Below are positions 1-5,588 of a stretch of DNA of 6,864 bases, piece after piece. Where the stretch lies: positions 1 to 6,864 of the forward strand of contig JAHFAA010000205.1 in NCBI GenBank assembly GCA_023250775.1, written 5' to 3'. Each line of letters begins with the position of its first letter. Positions within the stretch are counted from its first letter, which is position 1. The notes under the pieces are model-generated. The model saw only the letters and a program-made list of their open reading frames with translations. It made no database searches and was not told the origin of the DNA. The position numbers and the translations under genes were made by a program. Source of the DNA: Bdellovibrionales bacterium (GTDB taxonomy: Bacteria > Bdellovibrionota > Bacteriovoracia > Bacteriovoracales > Bacteriovoracaceae).

Positions 1-915
1 CAAGATCTCGTCTTGATTACCAATGTGCTCGAAAGACAACACTCGCTCGGTATGGTGTCCGAGGAAAATTTGGCCCACGCCAAAGCGCAAACCAAAATGT
101 CGGAAGTTAAGCTCTCTCAGATGGATGAGCTTGTGGCGCAGGAAACCGCGGCCATTCGGAATTTAATTGGCGCCAGTCTCGACACCGAAATTATTTTTGA
201 TCCCTCTGACGTTGCTCCCGCCACGGTTGAGAATCAAACAATTGAGGCCGTGGCCGCCAGTGCTTTGGCGCTCGCGCCTGAAAATACTCAGCTTGATTAC
301 CTGCTGAAGGCCAGCAGGTATGGCAAATGGAAACAGCTTTTTGGTTTTATTGGTGGAGCGACTCTTGGAAGTCATATGTCTTCGACACAAAATGTCTCCT
401 TTGCCAACCTCGCCTCAAGCGTCAGCATCAATCTCGGTTTTGAGATGATCCCGGGCTATAAACTTTCCAACGACAGTATCGAGCAAATAAAAATTCAAAA
501 ATTGGCCCTTAGTCGAGATATTGCCCAAGTAATTGAAGGCACTCTTAAAGCTCTTGATCAGGTCAAGCAACAATTTGACCTCGCCTCGGCGGCAGAAACT
601 GATATGCAATTGGTCTATAGCATCAAGAAGTCCAAGTACGATCTTGGCATGATTTCACTGACGACTTTGTTGCAAACCCGATCACAAGTCACTGAGGCCT
701 CGGTGGCGCGAGTGAAGGCGCAGGTCGATCTCAACAATTTGAGAATCTCTCTTCATCGTCAGATGTTGACTGATCAATTCAAGGAAATCCATGGTTGTGC
801 CGCGCAACTGCCGGCCCGTGCGAAAAAGTCGGCCTTTGCCCGATGGTTTCTGAATTTGTTTCATAACGTCGTGATGGATGTTGATAAACTTTGCCGTCCA
901 GCTGCTGCAAAATAA
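1..915 (+). CDS. TolC-family outer-membrane efflux protein, C-terminal part (5' end outside window)
   Basis: The frame is open from base 1, so the gene begins upstream; the TTG at 13 is an internal leucine, not a start. 304 residues are visible. Two stretches fit the repeated helical-hairpin unit of outer-membrane efflux proteins: visible residues about 11-57 (LERQHSLGMVSEENLAHAKA) and about 204-256 (KYDLGMISLTTLLQTRSQV). Each has the family's 'xLGxxS/TxxxLxxA/T' turn followed by a long helix rich in Ala, Lys, Gln and Val. Proteins of this family form trimeric channels through the outer membrane and periplasm, coupled to an inner-membrane pump and an adaptor; those partners would be upstream of the window. 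The last roughly 45 residues form an extension beyond the usual end, with two cysteines (about 266 and 298), a basic segment and an aromatic helix. The family call is firm; substrate and exact subtype cannot be seen. Confidence 0.8.
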   Translation, partial: QDLVLITNVLERQHSLGMVSEENLAHAKAQTKMSEVKLSQMDELVAQETAAIRNLIGASLDTEIIFDPSDVAPATVENQTIEAVAASALALAPENTQLDYLLKASRYGKWKQLFGFIGGATLGSHMSSTQNVSFANLASSVSINLGFEMIPGYKLSNDSIEQIKIQKLALSRDIAQVIEGTLKALDQVKQQFDLASAAETDMQLVYSIKKSKYDLGMISLTTLLQTRSQVTEASVARVKAQVDLNNLRISLHRQMLTDQFKEIHGCAAQLPARAKKSAFARWFLNLFHNVVMDVDKLCRPAAAK

Positions 916-941
916 ATTCCAAAAATTTTGTTTAAATCTCC

Positions 942-947
942 TATAAT
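942..947 (+). promoter_or_regulatory. Possible -10 box (TATAAT) for the small cysteine-rich gene
   Basis: A perfect TATAAT lies 29 bases before the ATG at 977, in the short AT-rich gap after the TolC gene. I see no good -35 box at 16-18 bases upstream, so this is a half-supported promoter. It would give a leader of about 20-25 bases containing the AAGGAG site. Confidence 0.4.
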
Positions 948-966
948 GTAAGCTCAAATTTATGTT

Positions 967-972
967 AAGGAG
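967..972 (+). promoter_or_regulatory. Ribosome binding site that selects the start at 977
   Basis: AAGGAG lies 4 bases before the ATG at 977. The alternative in-frame ATG at 962 lies upstream of this site and has no Shine-Dalgarno sequence of its own. The 977 start also gives a cleaner signal peptide. Confidence 0.6.
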
Positions 973-976
973 TTGT

Positions 977-1333
977 ATGCGCTATTGCATGGCCCTGGTG
1001 TTCTTTTTGTCAGGAGCTGTTCTTGCGCTTGAAGAGGCCCCCCCTCGCAAGCTTCAGGATCAACCGATTGAAGAGGCGAGTGGCAATAAAATCACCGTCA
1101 CCTGTCCCGAAATTGTAAAATTTAAATTAGAAATTCCGGTCAGCTGGGTGAGTAATCCTTGTGCCGCAAAATTTAAAGGGATGTCTCCCAACACTCAAGG
1201 TGGCGCGAAAGATCTAATCCAGTGTTACTACACCTACATCTGCGGCGGCGGTGATTACACGATTGAAAAACGCTTCCCCGGATTTAACTGTACACCAGCG
1301 GAAGAACGCAAAGTTCTCTGTATTCGGAGTTGA
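977..1333 (+). CDS. Small secreted six-cysteine protein, family not recognised
   Basis: 118 residues. Residues 1 to about 18 read as a Sec signal peptide (MRYCMALVFFLSGAVLA, then LEEAPP), so the product is probably exported to the periplasm or beyond. After a charged, proline-containing linker (about 19-38), the mature part carries exactly six cysteines (C43, C62, C83, C89, C104, C115), compatible with three disulfide bonds, and a CYYTYICGGGDY segment near 83-94. The start at 977 is chosen for its AAGGAG site; an ATG at 962 would add five residues. The stop is followed after 4 bases by the acetyltransferase start, so the two are likely co-transcribed, although one is exported and the other looks cytoplasmic. 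I do not recognise a domain family and assign no function. Confidence 0.75.
   Translation: MRYCMALVFFLSGAVLALEEAPPRKLQDQPIEEASGNKITVTCPEIVKFKLEIPVSWVSNPCAAKFKGMSPNTQGGAKDLIQCYYTYICGGGDYTIEKRFPGFNCTPAEERKVLCIRS
1326..1329 (+). promoter_or_regulatory. Ribosome binding site that selects the start at 1338
   Basis: GGAG lies 8 bases before the ATG at 1338 and inside the last codons of the preceding gene. It supports 1338 over the far upstream in-frame ATG at 1251, which would overlap the preceding gene by 83 bases. Confidence 0.6.
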
Positions 1334-1337
1334 GATT

Positions 1338-1811
1338 ATGAATGAGAAAATTAAGCTTCATCCTATTTCTGAAAATGAATACGCCATCTGGATGGTTCAA
1401 AGCAAAGACCAGTATAGAGAAGAGAATGTTAAAAATGGCCTGACTGTTGTGGAGGCGCAAAAAAAAACCGATGATGATTTTCAACGATTGTTGCCCCAAG
1501 GATTGAAAAGCAAAGATAACTATATTTATGCCATCAAAGTTGAAGCACGGTGGGTTGGCACTGTTTGGTTTGGTGTTCGGGGTGCCGAAAATAATCGCAA
1601 GGCCTTTATTTTTGATCTTGTGTTGGATGAGAATGCAAGGGGGAAAGGCCATGGCAAACAGGCCATGCTCTTGATTGAGGATGAAGTAAAAAAAATTGGA
1701 CTCAAGCATATCGGGCTTCACGTTTTTGGGCACAATAAAATCGCCAGAAATTTATATCAAAGTTTAGGTTACGAAATAATGAATCTAATTTTAGAAAAAA
1801 CTTTAACCTAG
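1338..1811 (+). CDS. GNAT-family N-acetyltransferase
   Basis: 157 residues, the usual size for a single GNAT domain, which transfers an acetyl group from acetyl-CoA to an amine. Strands and motif A are visible at about 91-106 (IFDLVLDENARGKGHG): a hydrophobic strand and then the R/Q-x-x-G-x-G loop (R101, G104, G106) that binds the CoA pyrophosphate. Motif B follows at about 127-144 (GLHVFGHNKIARNLYQSLGY), with the conserved Asn132 and the Tyr140 that often serves as general acid. The substrate cannot be told. The N-terminal 70 residues vary in this family; here they include a run of nine adenines (1459-1467, codons 41-44), and a one-base slip either way would truncate the protein within about 15 codons. 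The gene probably shares a transcript with the upstream small gene and ends at the hairpin at 1831. Confidence 0.85.
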   Translation: MNEKIKLHPISENEYAIWMVQSKDQYREENVKNGLTVVEAQKKTDDDFQRLLPQGLKSKDNYIYAIKVEARWVGTVWFGVRGAENNRKAFIFDLVLDENARGKGHGKQAMLLIEDEVKKIGLKHIGLHVFGHNKIARNLYQSLGYEIMNLILEKTLT

Positions 1812-1830
1812 GAGAGGTCCGAAATAAGAA

Positions 1831-1855
1831 GGCCTCCGATTGGAGGCCAGCTTTT
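1831..1855 (+). terminator. Rho-independent terminator, probably bidirectional
   Basis: GGCCTCC (1831-1837), loop GATT, GGAGGCC (1842-1848) form a perfect 7-bp GC-rich stem. A short T run (1852-1855) follows on the plus strand; on the minus strand the flank reads TTCTTATTTC. It lies between two convergent genes ending at 1811 and 1863 and can serve both, though both U-tracts are modest. Confidence 0.75.
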
Positions 1856-1862
1856 GGGTAAA

Positions 1863-2180
1863 TTAGGCTTCTGCAGGGGCAGGTTCGGCCTTCTTTTTGG
1901 CCGGGGCCTTGATCAATCCTTCCGCCAATAAGATTTTTACTTTTTCTTCAGCGTGAATCCATGATCCGTTGGTGGCCTCAACGGCATATCGACCGGAGCG
2001 TTTTTTCCAGATGGTATAGGCTGGGGTTCTCTTAACCACTCCTACAGTAACTTCTTTTTTGGATGAGGCGGTCTTTTCAGCTTTTGGCGCTTTTGCCTTT
2101 GCTGGTGCTTTTGCGGCCTTTGGGGCCTTTTCTGCTTTGGCAGCTTTTGCTGCTGGTGCTTTCTTCTGTGCTGTTGGCAT
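1863..2180 (-). CDS. Lys/Ala/Pro-rich histone-H1-like protein
   Basis: 105 residues. Residues 1-40 are a low-complexity tail made almost only of Ala, Lys and Pro in AKAAKAEKAPKA-type runs, like the tails of histone H1 and the bacterial H1-like nucleoid proteins. Residues 44-92 look like a small folded domain (GVVKRTPAYTIWKKRSGRYA near 47-66, then a helix with EEKVKILLAEGLIK). A short basic-acidic tail (APAKKKAEPAPAEA) ends the protein. High positive charge suggests binding to DNA or RNA in the cytoplasm; that is inference. There is no signal peptide from the chosen start. The frame is open upstream to an ATG at 2324, but I chose 2180 because GGGAGAG (2186-2192) lies just before it and because the promoter at 2233-2261 falls inside the longer version. 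It is divergent from the PDZ-thioredoxin gene. Confidence 0.75.
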   Translation of the reverse strand: MPTAQKKAPAAKAAKAEKAPKAAKAPAKAKAPKAEKTASSKKEVTVGVVKRTPAYTIWKKRSGRYAVEATNGSWIHAEEKVKILLAEGLIKAPAKKKAEPAPAEA

Positions 2181-2185
2181 AACTA

Positions 2186-2192
2186 CTCTCCC
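2186..2192 (-). promoter_or_regulatory. Ribosome binding site that selects the start at 2180
   Basis: On the minus strand GGGAGAG precedes the ATG by 5 bases (TAGTT). It is the strongest Shine-Dalgarno site upstream of this gene and fixes the short form. Confidence 0.65.
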
Positions 2193-2209
2193 ATTGTGAT
2201 TTCGTAAAA

Positions 2210-2224
2210 ATGACGACATGTCAT
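2210..2224. repeat. Palindrome ATGAC-N5-GTCAT in the leader of the H1-like gene
   Basis: ATGAC (2210-2214), GACAT, GTCAT (2220-2224). It sits at or just after the predicted transcription start (about 2226, minus strand) and could be an operator. The same two half-sites occur with a 6-base spacer at 5201-5216. Confidence 0.35.
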
Positions 2225-2232
2225 TTGTGCGT

Positions 2233-2261
2233 ATCATGGCCAGCATGACTGAAATCGTCAA
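2233..2261 (-). promoter_or_regulatory. Sigma70-type promoter of the H1-like gene
   Basis: Read on the minus strand: TTGACG (2261-2256), a 17-base spacer, then CATGAT (2238-2233). The -35 box matches the consensus at 5 of 6 bases and the -10 box at 4 of 6, with the optimal spacer. Transcription would start near 2226, giving a leader of about 45 bases. Confidence 0.55.
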
Positions 2262-2335
2262 TGATTGTGACGAGAATTTTCCCCGAACTTCCATCTTAAT
2301 GATAGAATTTTGCAATCGTAACAATAGGCGGTGGT

Positions 2336-3145
2336 ATGTCTTCTAATATTAGAAAATTTTTTCTTCTAACTTTTGTCTTTTTTTTGCTTAGCTCTCTGGC
2401 ATGGTCACAAAGCATTACGGCAGTCAGACCATGGCTTGGGGTGGCGATTGAAAAAGGGGAGAAGGGTGTAAGAGTCAAAAACGCTTTGCCTGACACTCCT
2501 GCGCAGAAGGCCGGAATTATGGCCGGGGACGAAGTTTTGACTGTGGCAGGAAGGGCCGTTCATTCTCCCGAAGAGATGATCGCGGAGATTGGGAATAAAG
2601 GTGTTGGCTTCACAGTCAAAATAGAGTTTTTGCGTAAAGGAGTTGTTCTCTCGAAAGATATTACATTGGTGATTATGCCCGACATGCTTGCTTTGATAAA
2701 GAAAAAGCTTTTGAACAGGCCCGTGCCTGATTTTGAGGCGGTGGTGGTTCAAGGGAAAAAGACTAAATTCCAAATGAAAAATCAAATCGGGCGAGTCACG
2801 ATTTTAGAATTTTGGGCGACCTGGTGTCCTGCCTGTAATGCCGCTGTTCCTCGCCTGCTTCAATTTGCCAAAGAATTTGAAGGTAAGATTGATATTGTTT
2901 CCCTCACCACAGAAGAGACGCCGGCAATCAAAAAATTTTTGGGTAAAGTTGAGACAGTGCTCAAGAAAGATGACAACCCTATCATGTATTTACAAAACAC
3001 CGACGGAAAGGTGAGCAATGAATTTATGGCCTCTTCCATTCCCATGTTTGTTCTCATCGATAAAAAAGGTGTTGTGGTCGATCTTGATTTAGGCACGGGA
3101 AGTGTGATGGAAAATATTTTCAGCAAGGCAAAAACGCTCCTATGA
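2336..3145 (+). CDS. Exported PDZ-thioredoxin (TlpA-like) fusion protein
   Basis: 269 residues. Residues 1 to about 24 are a Sec signal peptide (basic SSNIRK, hydrophobic core, cleavage near AWS/QS), so it acts in the periplasm or is anchored by that segment. Residues about 31-115 form a PDZ domain: the carboxylate-binding-like WLGV at 33-36, then AGIMAGDEVLTVAGRAV at 59-75, as in HtrA-type PDZ domains. After a linker (about 116-128), residues 129-269 are a thioredoxin fold of the TlpA/ResA kind, with FWATWCPAC (redox Cys164 and Cys167) and the cis-proline segment SIPMFVLID (Pro236). Such proteins reduce or exchange disulfides in exported proteins; the PDZ domain may bind a client C-terminus. 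The start follows a weak site (AGGCGG near 2325-2330). It is divergent from the H1-like gene. Domain calls are firm, the partner unknown. Confidence 0.88.
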   Translation: MSSNIRKFFLLTFVFFLLSSLAWSQSITAVRPWLGVAIEKGEKGVRVKNALPDTPAQKAGIMAGDEVLTVAGRAVHSPEEMIAEIGNKGVGFTVKIEFLRKGVVLSKDITLVIMPDMLALIKKKLLNRPVPDFEAVVVQGKKTKFQMKNQIGRVTILEFWATWCPACNAAVPRLLQFAKEFEGKIDIVSLTTEETPAIKKFLGKVETVLKKDDNPIMYLQNTDGKVSNEFMASSIPMFVLIDKKGVVVDLDLGTGSVMENIFSKAKTLL

Positions 3146-3210
3146 GCACCTGGGAATTTCCTGCCAATTGCGGCAACTTTTGAACTCCTTTTTCTCACCT
3201 GATTTACCCT

Positions 3211-3216
3211 TATAAT
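3211..3216 (+). promoter_or_regulatory. Possible -10 box (TATAAT) for the 641-residue protein
   Basis: A perfect TATAAT stands 23 bases before the ATG at 3240, in the 94-base gap after the thioredoxin gene. The matching -35 position (3188-3193, CTTTTT) is poor, so the promoter is only partly supported. No convincing terminator precedes it, and read-through from the upstream gene is possible. Confidence 0.4.
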
Positions 3217-3239
3217 ATTGGCTGAGCACGGAGGATCTA

Positions 3240-5165
3240 ATGGTAATAGTGGATCATGCACGTCTTCTATTTGTGATGGGTTGTCTTGTTTTCCTCAGCA
3301 CTTGTTCTGGGGTGCCTAAAACCGCGCGTGGGCCTGCCGGCGAAGCGGAACGTTTGCCAGATCAAGTTTGGTTACGGGAGCTGACAAATACTTTTACCAT
3401 GCGCTGGGATTACGCTCTTTTCGAAGGCAAAATTTATACTCGCCCAAGAGGACAGACTGATTTTTCGGCCTGGGCCTTGCTGGATGGAACGGGGATCCCT
3501 GACTATCCGAGTTTTAAAGATAAGCATTTTGTCGAAGTTACTGCTGATGCTGATGAACTTTTGGCCGTCGATAATGAAGGCCTGATTCATCATTATGGTC
3601 CCCTCGATCAAAAAATTCACTGGCACAAGGAAGGTTTTGGCTCGCCCCTGGCGGAATTCTTTCCCATGCTCGCGGAAAAGAAAACCTGGAACATCGGAAG
3701 AAAAAGTGCCGATGTCATGTACTATGAGGATGCCCTGGGACAACAGTTTCACTGGGGGATCATGGGAACCACCACGGTTTACATTCTTAGTAAAAATGGC
3801 CAGGAAATCAATCTTGGTGATACGGGACTGGCGCCAGACTTTAGTCGCCAGCTCTGTGGCCCTGAACGCGGACGTTTTGTCGCCGAATCTCTAAGTGCCG
3901 CAGGCGCCACGATGTTTGTCATAAGTAAGAGTGGGGAGATGTTTACCCGTCTCGACGATTATGACGCTGATGGGGGCACGCCCTTTTATCGTTATTCTTA
4001 CGACAAAATTACTCCCCATGGAGTTCCCGGCACCTCTCTAAAATCAGAATATCGCGTTCGCTATCTTCCTCTTCCGCCATGGCGATCCCAGCCGCGCATC
4101 AATACCGGCGAACATGGCAGACTCTCGCGCAAAATCACCATTTTGATTACGGGTCATGGAGATGCCTCACGAGAACTGAGAGTTGCCGGAATTGGGCCGG
4201 GCGGCCATGAAAGCGGATTCTATTATAAACCCATCTTTGGCCTTGAATGGAAATTCCAACCGGCCCCCATCTTGTTGAATGATTCAGATCTGATCGAAAA
4301 TGACCCGACCCAAATGATTCGGGCGCCCAACAATGATCGAATATATAAAGGTTGGCTCAAGCTTGGGAAGGAACAGGAACAAATTCCTGTGACCTTTTCA
4401 GACTTCAATCTTCACTGTTCACCAGTGAATTTAGAGGTGGAGATCGAGCACAGTCATGTGCCCTTGGTTCTTCATACGGTTGATGCTTGGCATTTGTTTA
4501 AGCAAACAGACGCCGAGCATGATTCGCGCGGAATCAAGCTCCTCAAGGCGACCCTCGAAGTTCCTGATGCCGCCAGAAATCATCCCGATCCCGCTGTGCG
4601 CGCGTTTGTGGCGAAATATTTTATGCCGGCCCATCATCAAACTTTTGCCATCTCAGTGGTCGCCACCCGCGGTTTTGTCAATCTTGAGGTGAAACATCCT
4701 TCGGTGAAACCGACCTTTTCTCTCTTTGCCACCAGTGAAGAAAATAATAGGCCAACGCCAGTTTCCTATTACCTGGAGCGTGCCGCAGACCCGGCGCTTG
4801 AAATTCCGCCTGATGCTGATAGAGCGACGCTTGAGCAAGTTCTAAGCAAGAACCGCCTGGCACTCGAGGAGATCGAAAAAACGCGCTCTCGCTTGCATAA
4901 AGAACGCACAATGTACTCTGTATTTGAGGTCGCTCTTACATTGCCAAGAGGCCTTCAGCGCGTCTTTGGCAACAAAATGTATGGTTCAGGACGACCCTCT
5001 GCTCTGGCGAATGCCGTAGATCAATCCTATGCTTTGCTGGACGCCAGTCGAAAGGCCTATAAGTCCTCTGATGTGCTCTTTGGAAATTCTCGCGAGAATT
5101 ATGAAAATGCACGGAACACGGTCAGGGAACGGATTAAACGCTGCCAGGTCTTGCTTGGCCTTTAA
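3240..5165 (+). CDS. Large exported protein, possible lipoprotein, propeller-like N-terminus; family not recognised
   Basis: 641 residues, started at 3240 because GGAGG lies 5 bases upstream. The N-terminus is a signal peptide with a lipobox-like end, LSTC (Cys22); Thr before Cys is unusual, so lipidation is uncertain. From about 54 to 250 four roughly similar stretches recur (54-83, 97-134, 157-194, 213-246), each with a strand, an 'hhxVDxxGxhhxx' turn and aromatic residues. This resembles blades of a tectonin-like beta-propeller; the best is ELLAVDNEGLIHHYG at 106-120. Residues about 250-500 look beta-rich, with conserved-looking islands (RELRVAGIGPGGHESGFYYK, 311-330). Residues about 525-641 are helical and charged, probably with a coiled coil near 526-556. 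Cys206, Cys393 and Cys635 are the other cysteines outside the leader. I see no catalytic motif. The function is unknown; an envelope or surface-binding role is only inference. Confidence 0.8.
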   Translation: MVIVDHARLLFVMGCLVFLSTCSGVPKTARGPAGEAERLPDQVWLRELTNTFTMRWDYALFEGKIYTRPRGQTDFSAWALLDGTGIPDYPSFKDKHFVEVTADADELLAVDNEGLIHHYGPLDQKIHWHKEGFGSPLAEFFPMLAEKKTWNIGRKSADVMYYEDALGQQFHWGIMGTTTVYILSKNGQEINLGDTGLAPDFSRQLCGPERGRFVAESLSAAGATMFVISKSGEMFTRLDDYDADGGTPFYRYSYDKITPHGVPGTSLKSEYRVRYLPLPPWRSQPRINTGEHGRLSRKITILITGHGDASRELRVAGIGPGGHESGFYYKPIFGLEWKFQPAPILLNDSDLIENDPTQMIRAPNNDRIYKGWLKLGKEQEQIPVTFSDFNLHCSPVNLEVEIEHSHVPLVLHTVDAWHLFKQTDAEHDSRGIKLLKATLEVPDAARNHPDPAVRAFVAKYFMPAHHQTFAISVVATRGFVNLEVKHPSVKPTFSLFATSEENNRPTPVSYYLERAADPALEIPPDADRATLEQVLSKNRLALEEIEKTRSRLHKERTMYSVFEVALTLPRGLQRVFGNKMYGSGRPSALANAVDQSYALLDASRKAYKSSDVLFGNSRENYENARNTVRERIKRCQVLLGL

Positions 5166-5182
5166 AAAGCATGCTAGCGTTT
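5136..5182. other. Nested inverted repeat at the 3' end of the 641-residue gene
   Basis: Outer arms AAACGCT (5136-5142) and AGCGTTT (5176-5182) enclose an inner hairpin GCCAGG (5143-5148), loop TCTTG, CTTGGC (5154-5159), which has one G-U pair. The structure spans the stop codon at 5163-5165. It could slow exonucleases or weakly terminate transcription, but there is no proper U-tract. Confidence 0.25.
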
Positions 5183-5200
5183 ACCATTGCCAGGATATAG

Positions 5201-5216
5201 ATGACGTTTAAGTCAT
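5201..5216. repeat. Palindrome ATGAC-N6-GTCAT upstream of the small exported Lys-rich gene
   Basis: ATGAC (5201-5205), GTTTAA, GTCAT (5212-5216). The half-sites are identical to those at 2210-2224, but the spacer is one base longer. It lies upstream of the likely promoter of the gene at 5325 and could be a regulator site. Confidence 0.3.
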
Positions 5217-5262
5217 AAACTTGCAAAGGTTTGACTTTTGGCCGACACTTTCCTTCCTTTTT

Positions 5263-5300
5263 TTGACGATACTGATAAGTAAGAGGATTACGAAAATAAT
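5263..5300 (+). promoter_or_regulatory. Likely promoter region of the small exported Lys-rich gene
   Basis: Two readings are possible. CTGATA (5272-5277), a 17-base spacer and AATAAT (5295-5300) match the consensus at 4 and 5 of 6 bases. TTGACG (5263-5268) is a better -35 box but has only GATTAC at the right distance. The first would give a leader of about 18 bases. Confidence 0.4.
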
Positions 5301-5324
5301 TGAACATAATACTGGGAGGTATTC

Positions 5325-5570
5325 ATGAAACGAAATTTGGTTGCTCTATTTTCTGTTGCTTTACTCACTTTGGGATTTAACTCTTTTGCTGGCACAGCAC
5401 AAACTAAAGTTGCTGTAAAAGATGCTACAAAAACTGAAGCACCTGTTGATGAAACAGCAACAACCGCTACAACAACAACAACGACACCTGCAAAAGCAAA
5501 AAAGGCCAAAAAACATCATGCTTCTGCAAAACATAAGCAAGCAAAGTCTAGCAACAGTCAAAAACTGTAA
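5325..5570 (+). CDS. Small exported Lys/Thr/Ala-rich protein
   Basis: 81 residues, with GGAGG (5315-5319) 5 bases before the ATG. Residues 1 to about 22 are a clear Sec signal peptide (MKRN, hydrophobic VALFSVALLTLGF, cleavage after NSFA). The mature part of about 59 residues is low-complexity: an acidic-mixed start (about 23-43), a Thr/Ala run at 44-54 encoded partly by ACA repeats, then a strongly basic Lys/Ala/His tail (AKAKKAKKHHASAKHKQAKS, 56-75). No fold or catalytic motif is visible. A basic exported peptide of this kind might bind the envelope, peptidoglycan or nucleic acid; that is inference. It has its own promoter and a strong terminator 20 bases after the stop, so it is probably monocistronic and perhaps well expressed. 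Confidence 0.75.
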   Translation: MKRNLVALFSVALLTLGFNSFAGTAQTKVAVKDATKTEAPVDETATTATTTTTTPAKAKKAKKHHASAKHKQAKSSNSQKL

Positions 5571-5588
5571 TTAGCATTTAAAGAAATT

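Noticed and set aside
1284..1733. A 149-codon open frame on the minus strand opposite the acetyltransferase
   Set aside because: The plus strand carries clear GNAT motifs here, and the minus frame shows no ribosome site or family-like sequence; it is a shadow.
2070..2175. Repeated GCTTTTGC-type units that look like a short tandem array
   Set aside because: They are the codons of the Ala/Lys/Pro tail; unit length and spacing are irregular, and this is neither a CRISPR array nor a structural DNA repeat.
2181..2324. A 48-residue N-terminal extension of the H1-like protein
   Set aside because: It contains the best promoter of the gene, lacks a ribosome site, and is unlike the rest in composition.
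3160..3200. A terminator after the PDZ-thioredoxin gene (TGCC-AATTGC-GGCA)
   Set aside because: The stem is only 4 bp and is not followed directly by a T run.
5224..5248. A flagellar sigma28-like promoter (CAAAGGTT with GCCGACAC)
   Set aside because: The spacer is only 9 bases instead of about 11 and both boxes are imperfect; the sigma70-like options nearer the gene fit better.
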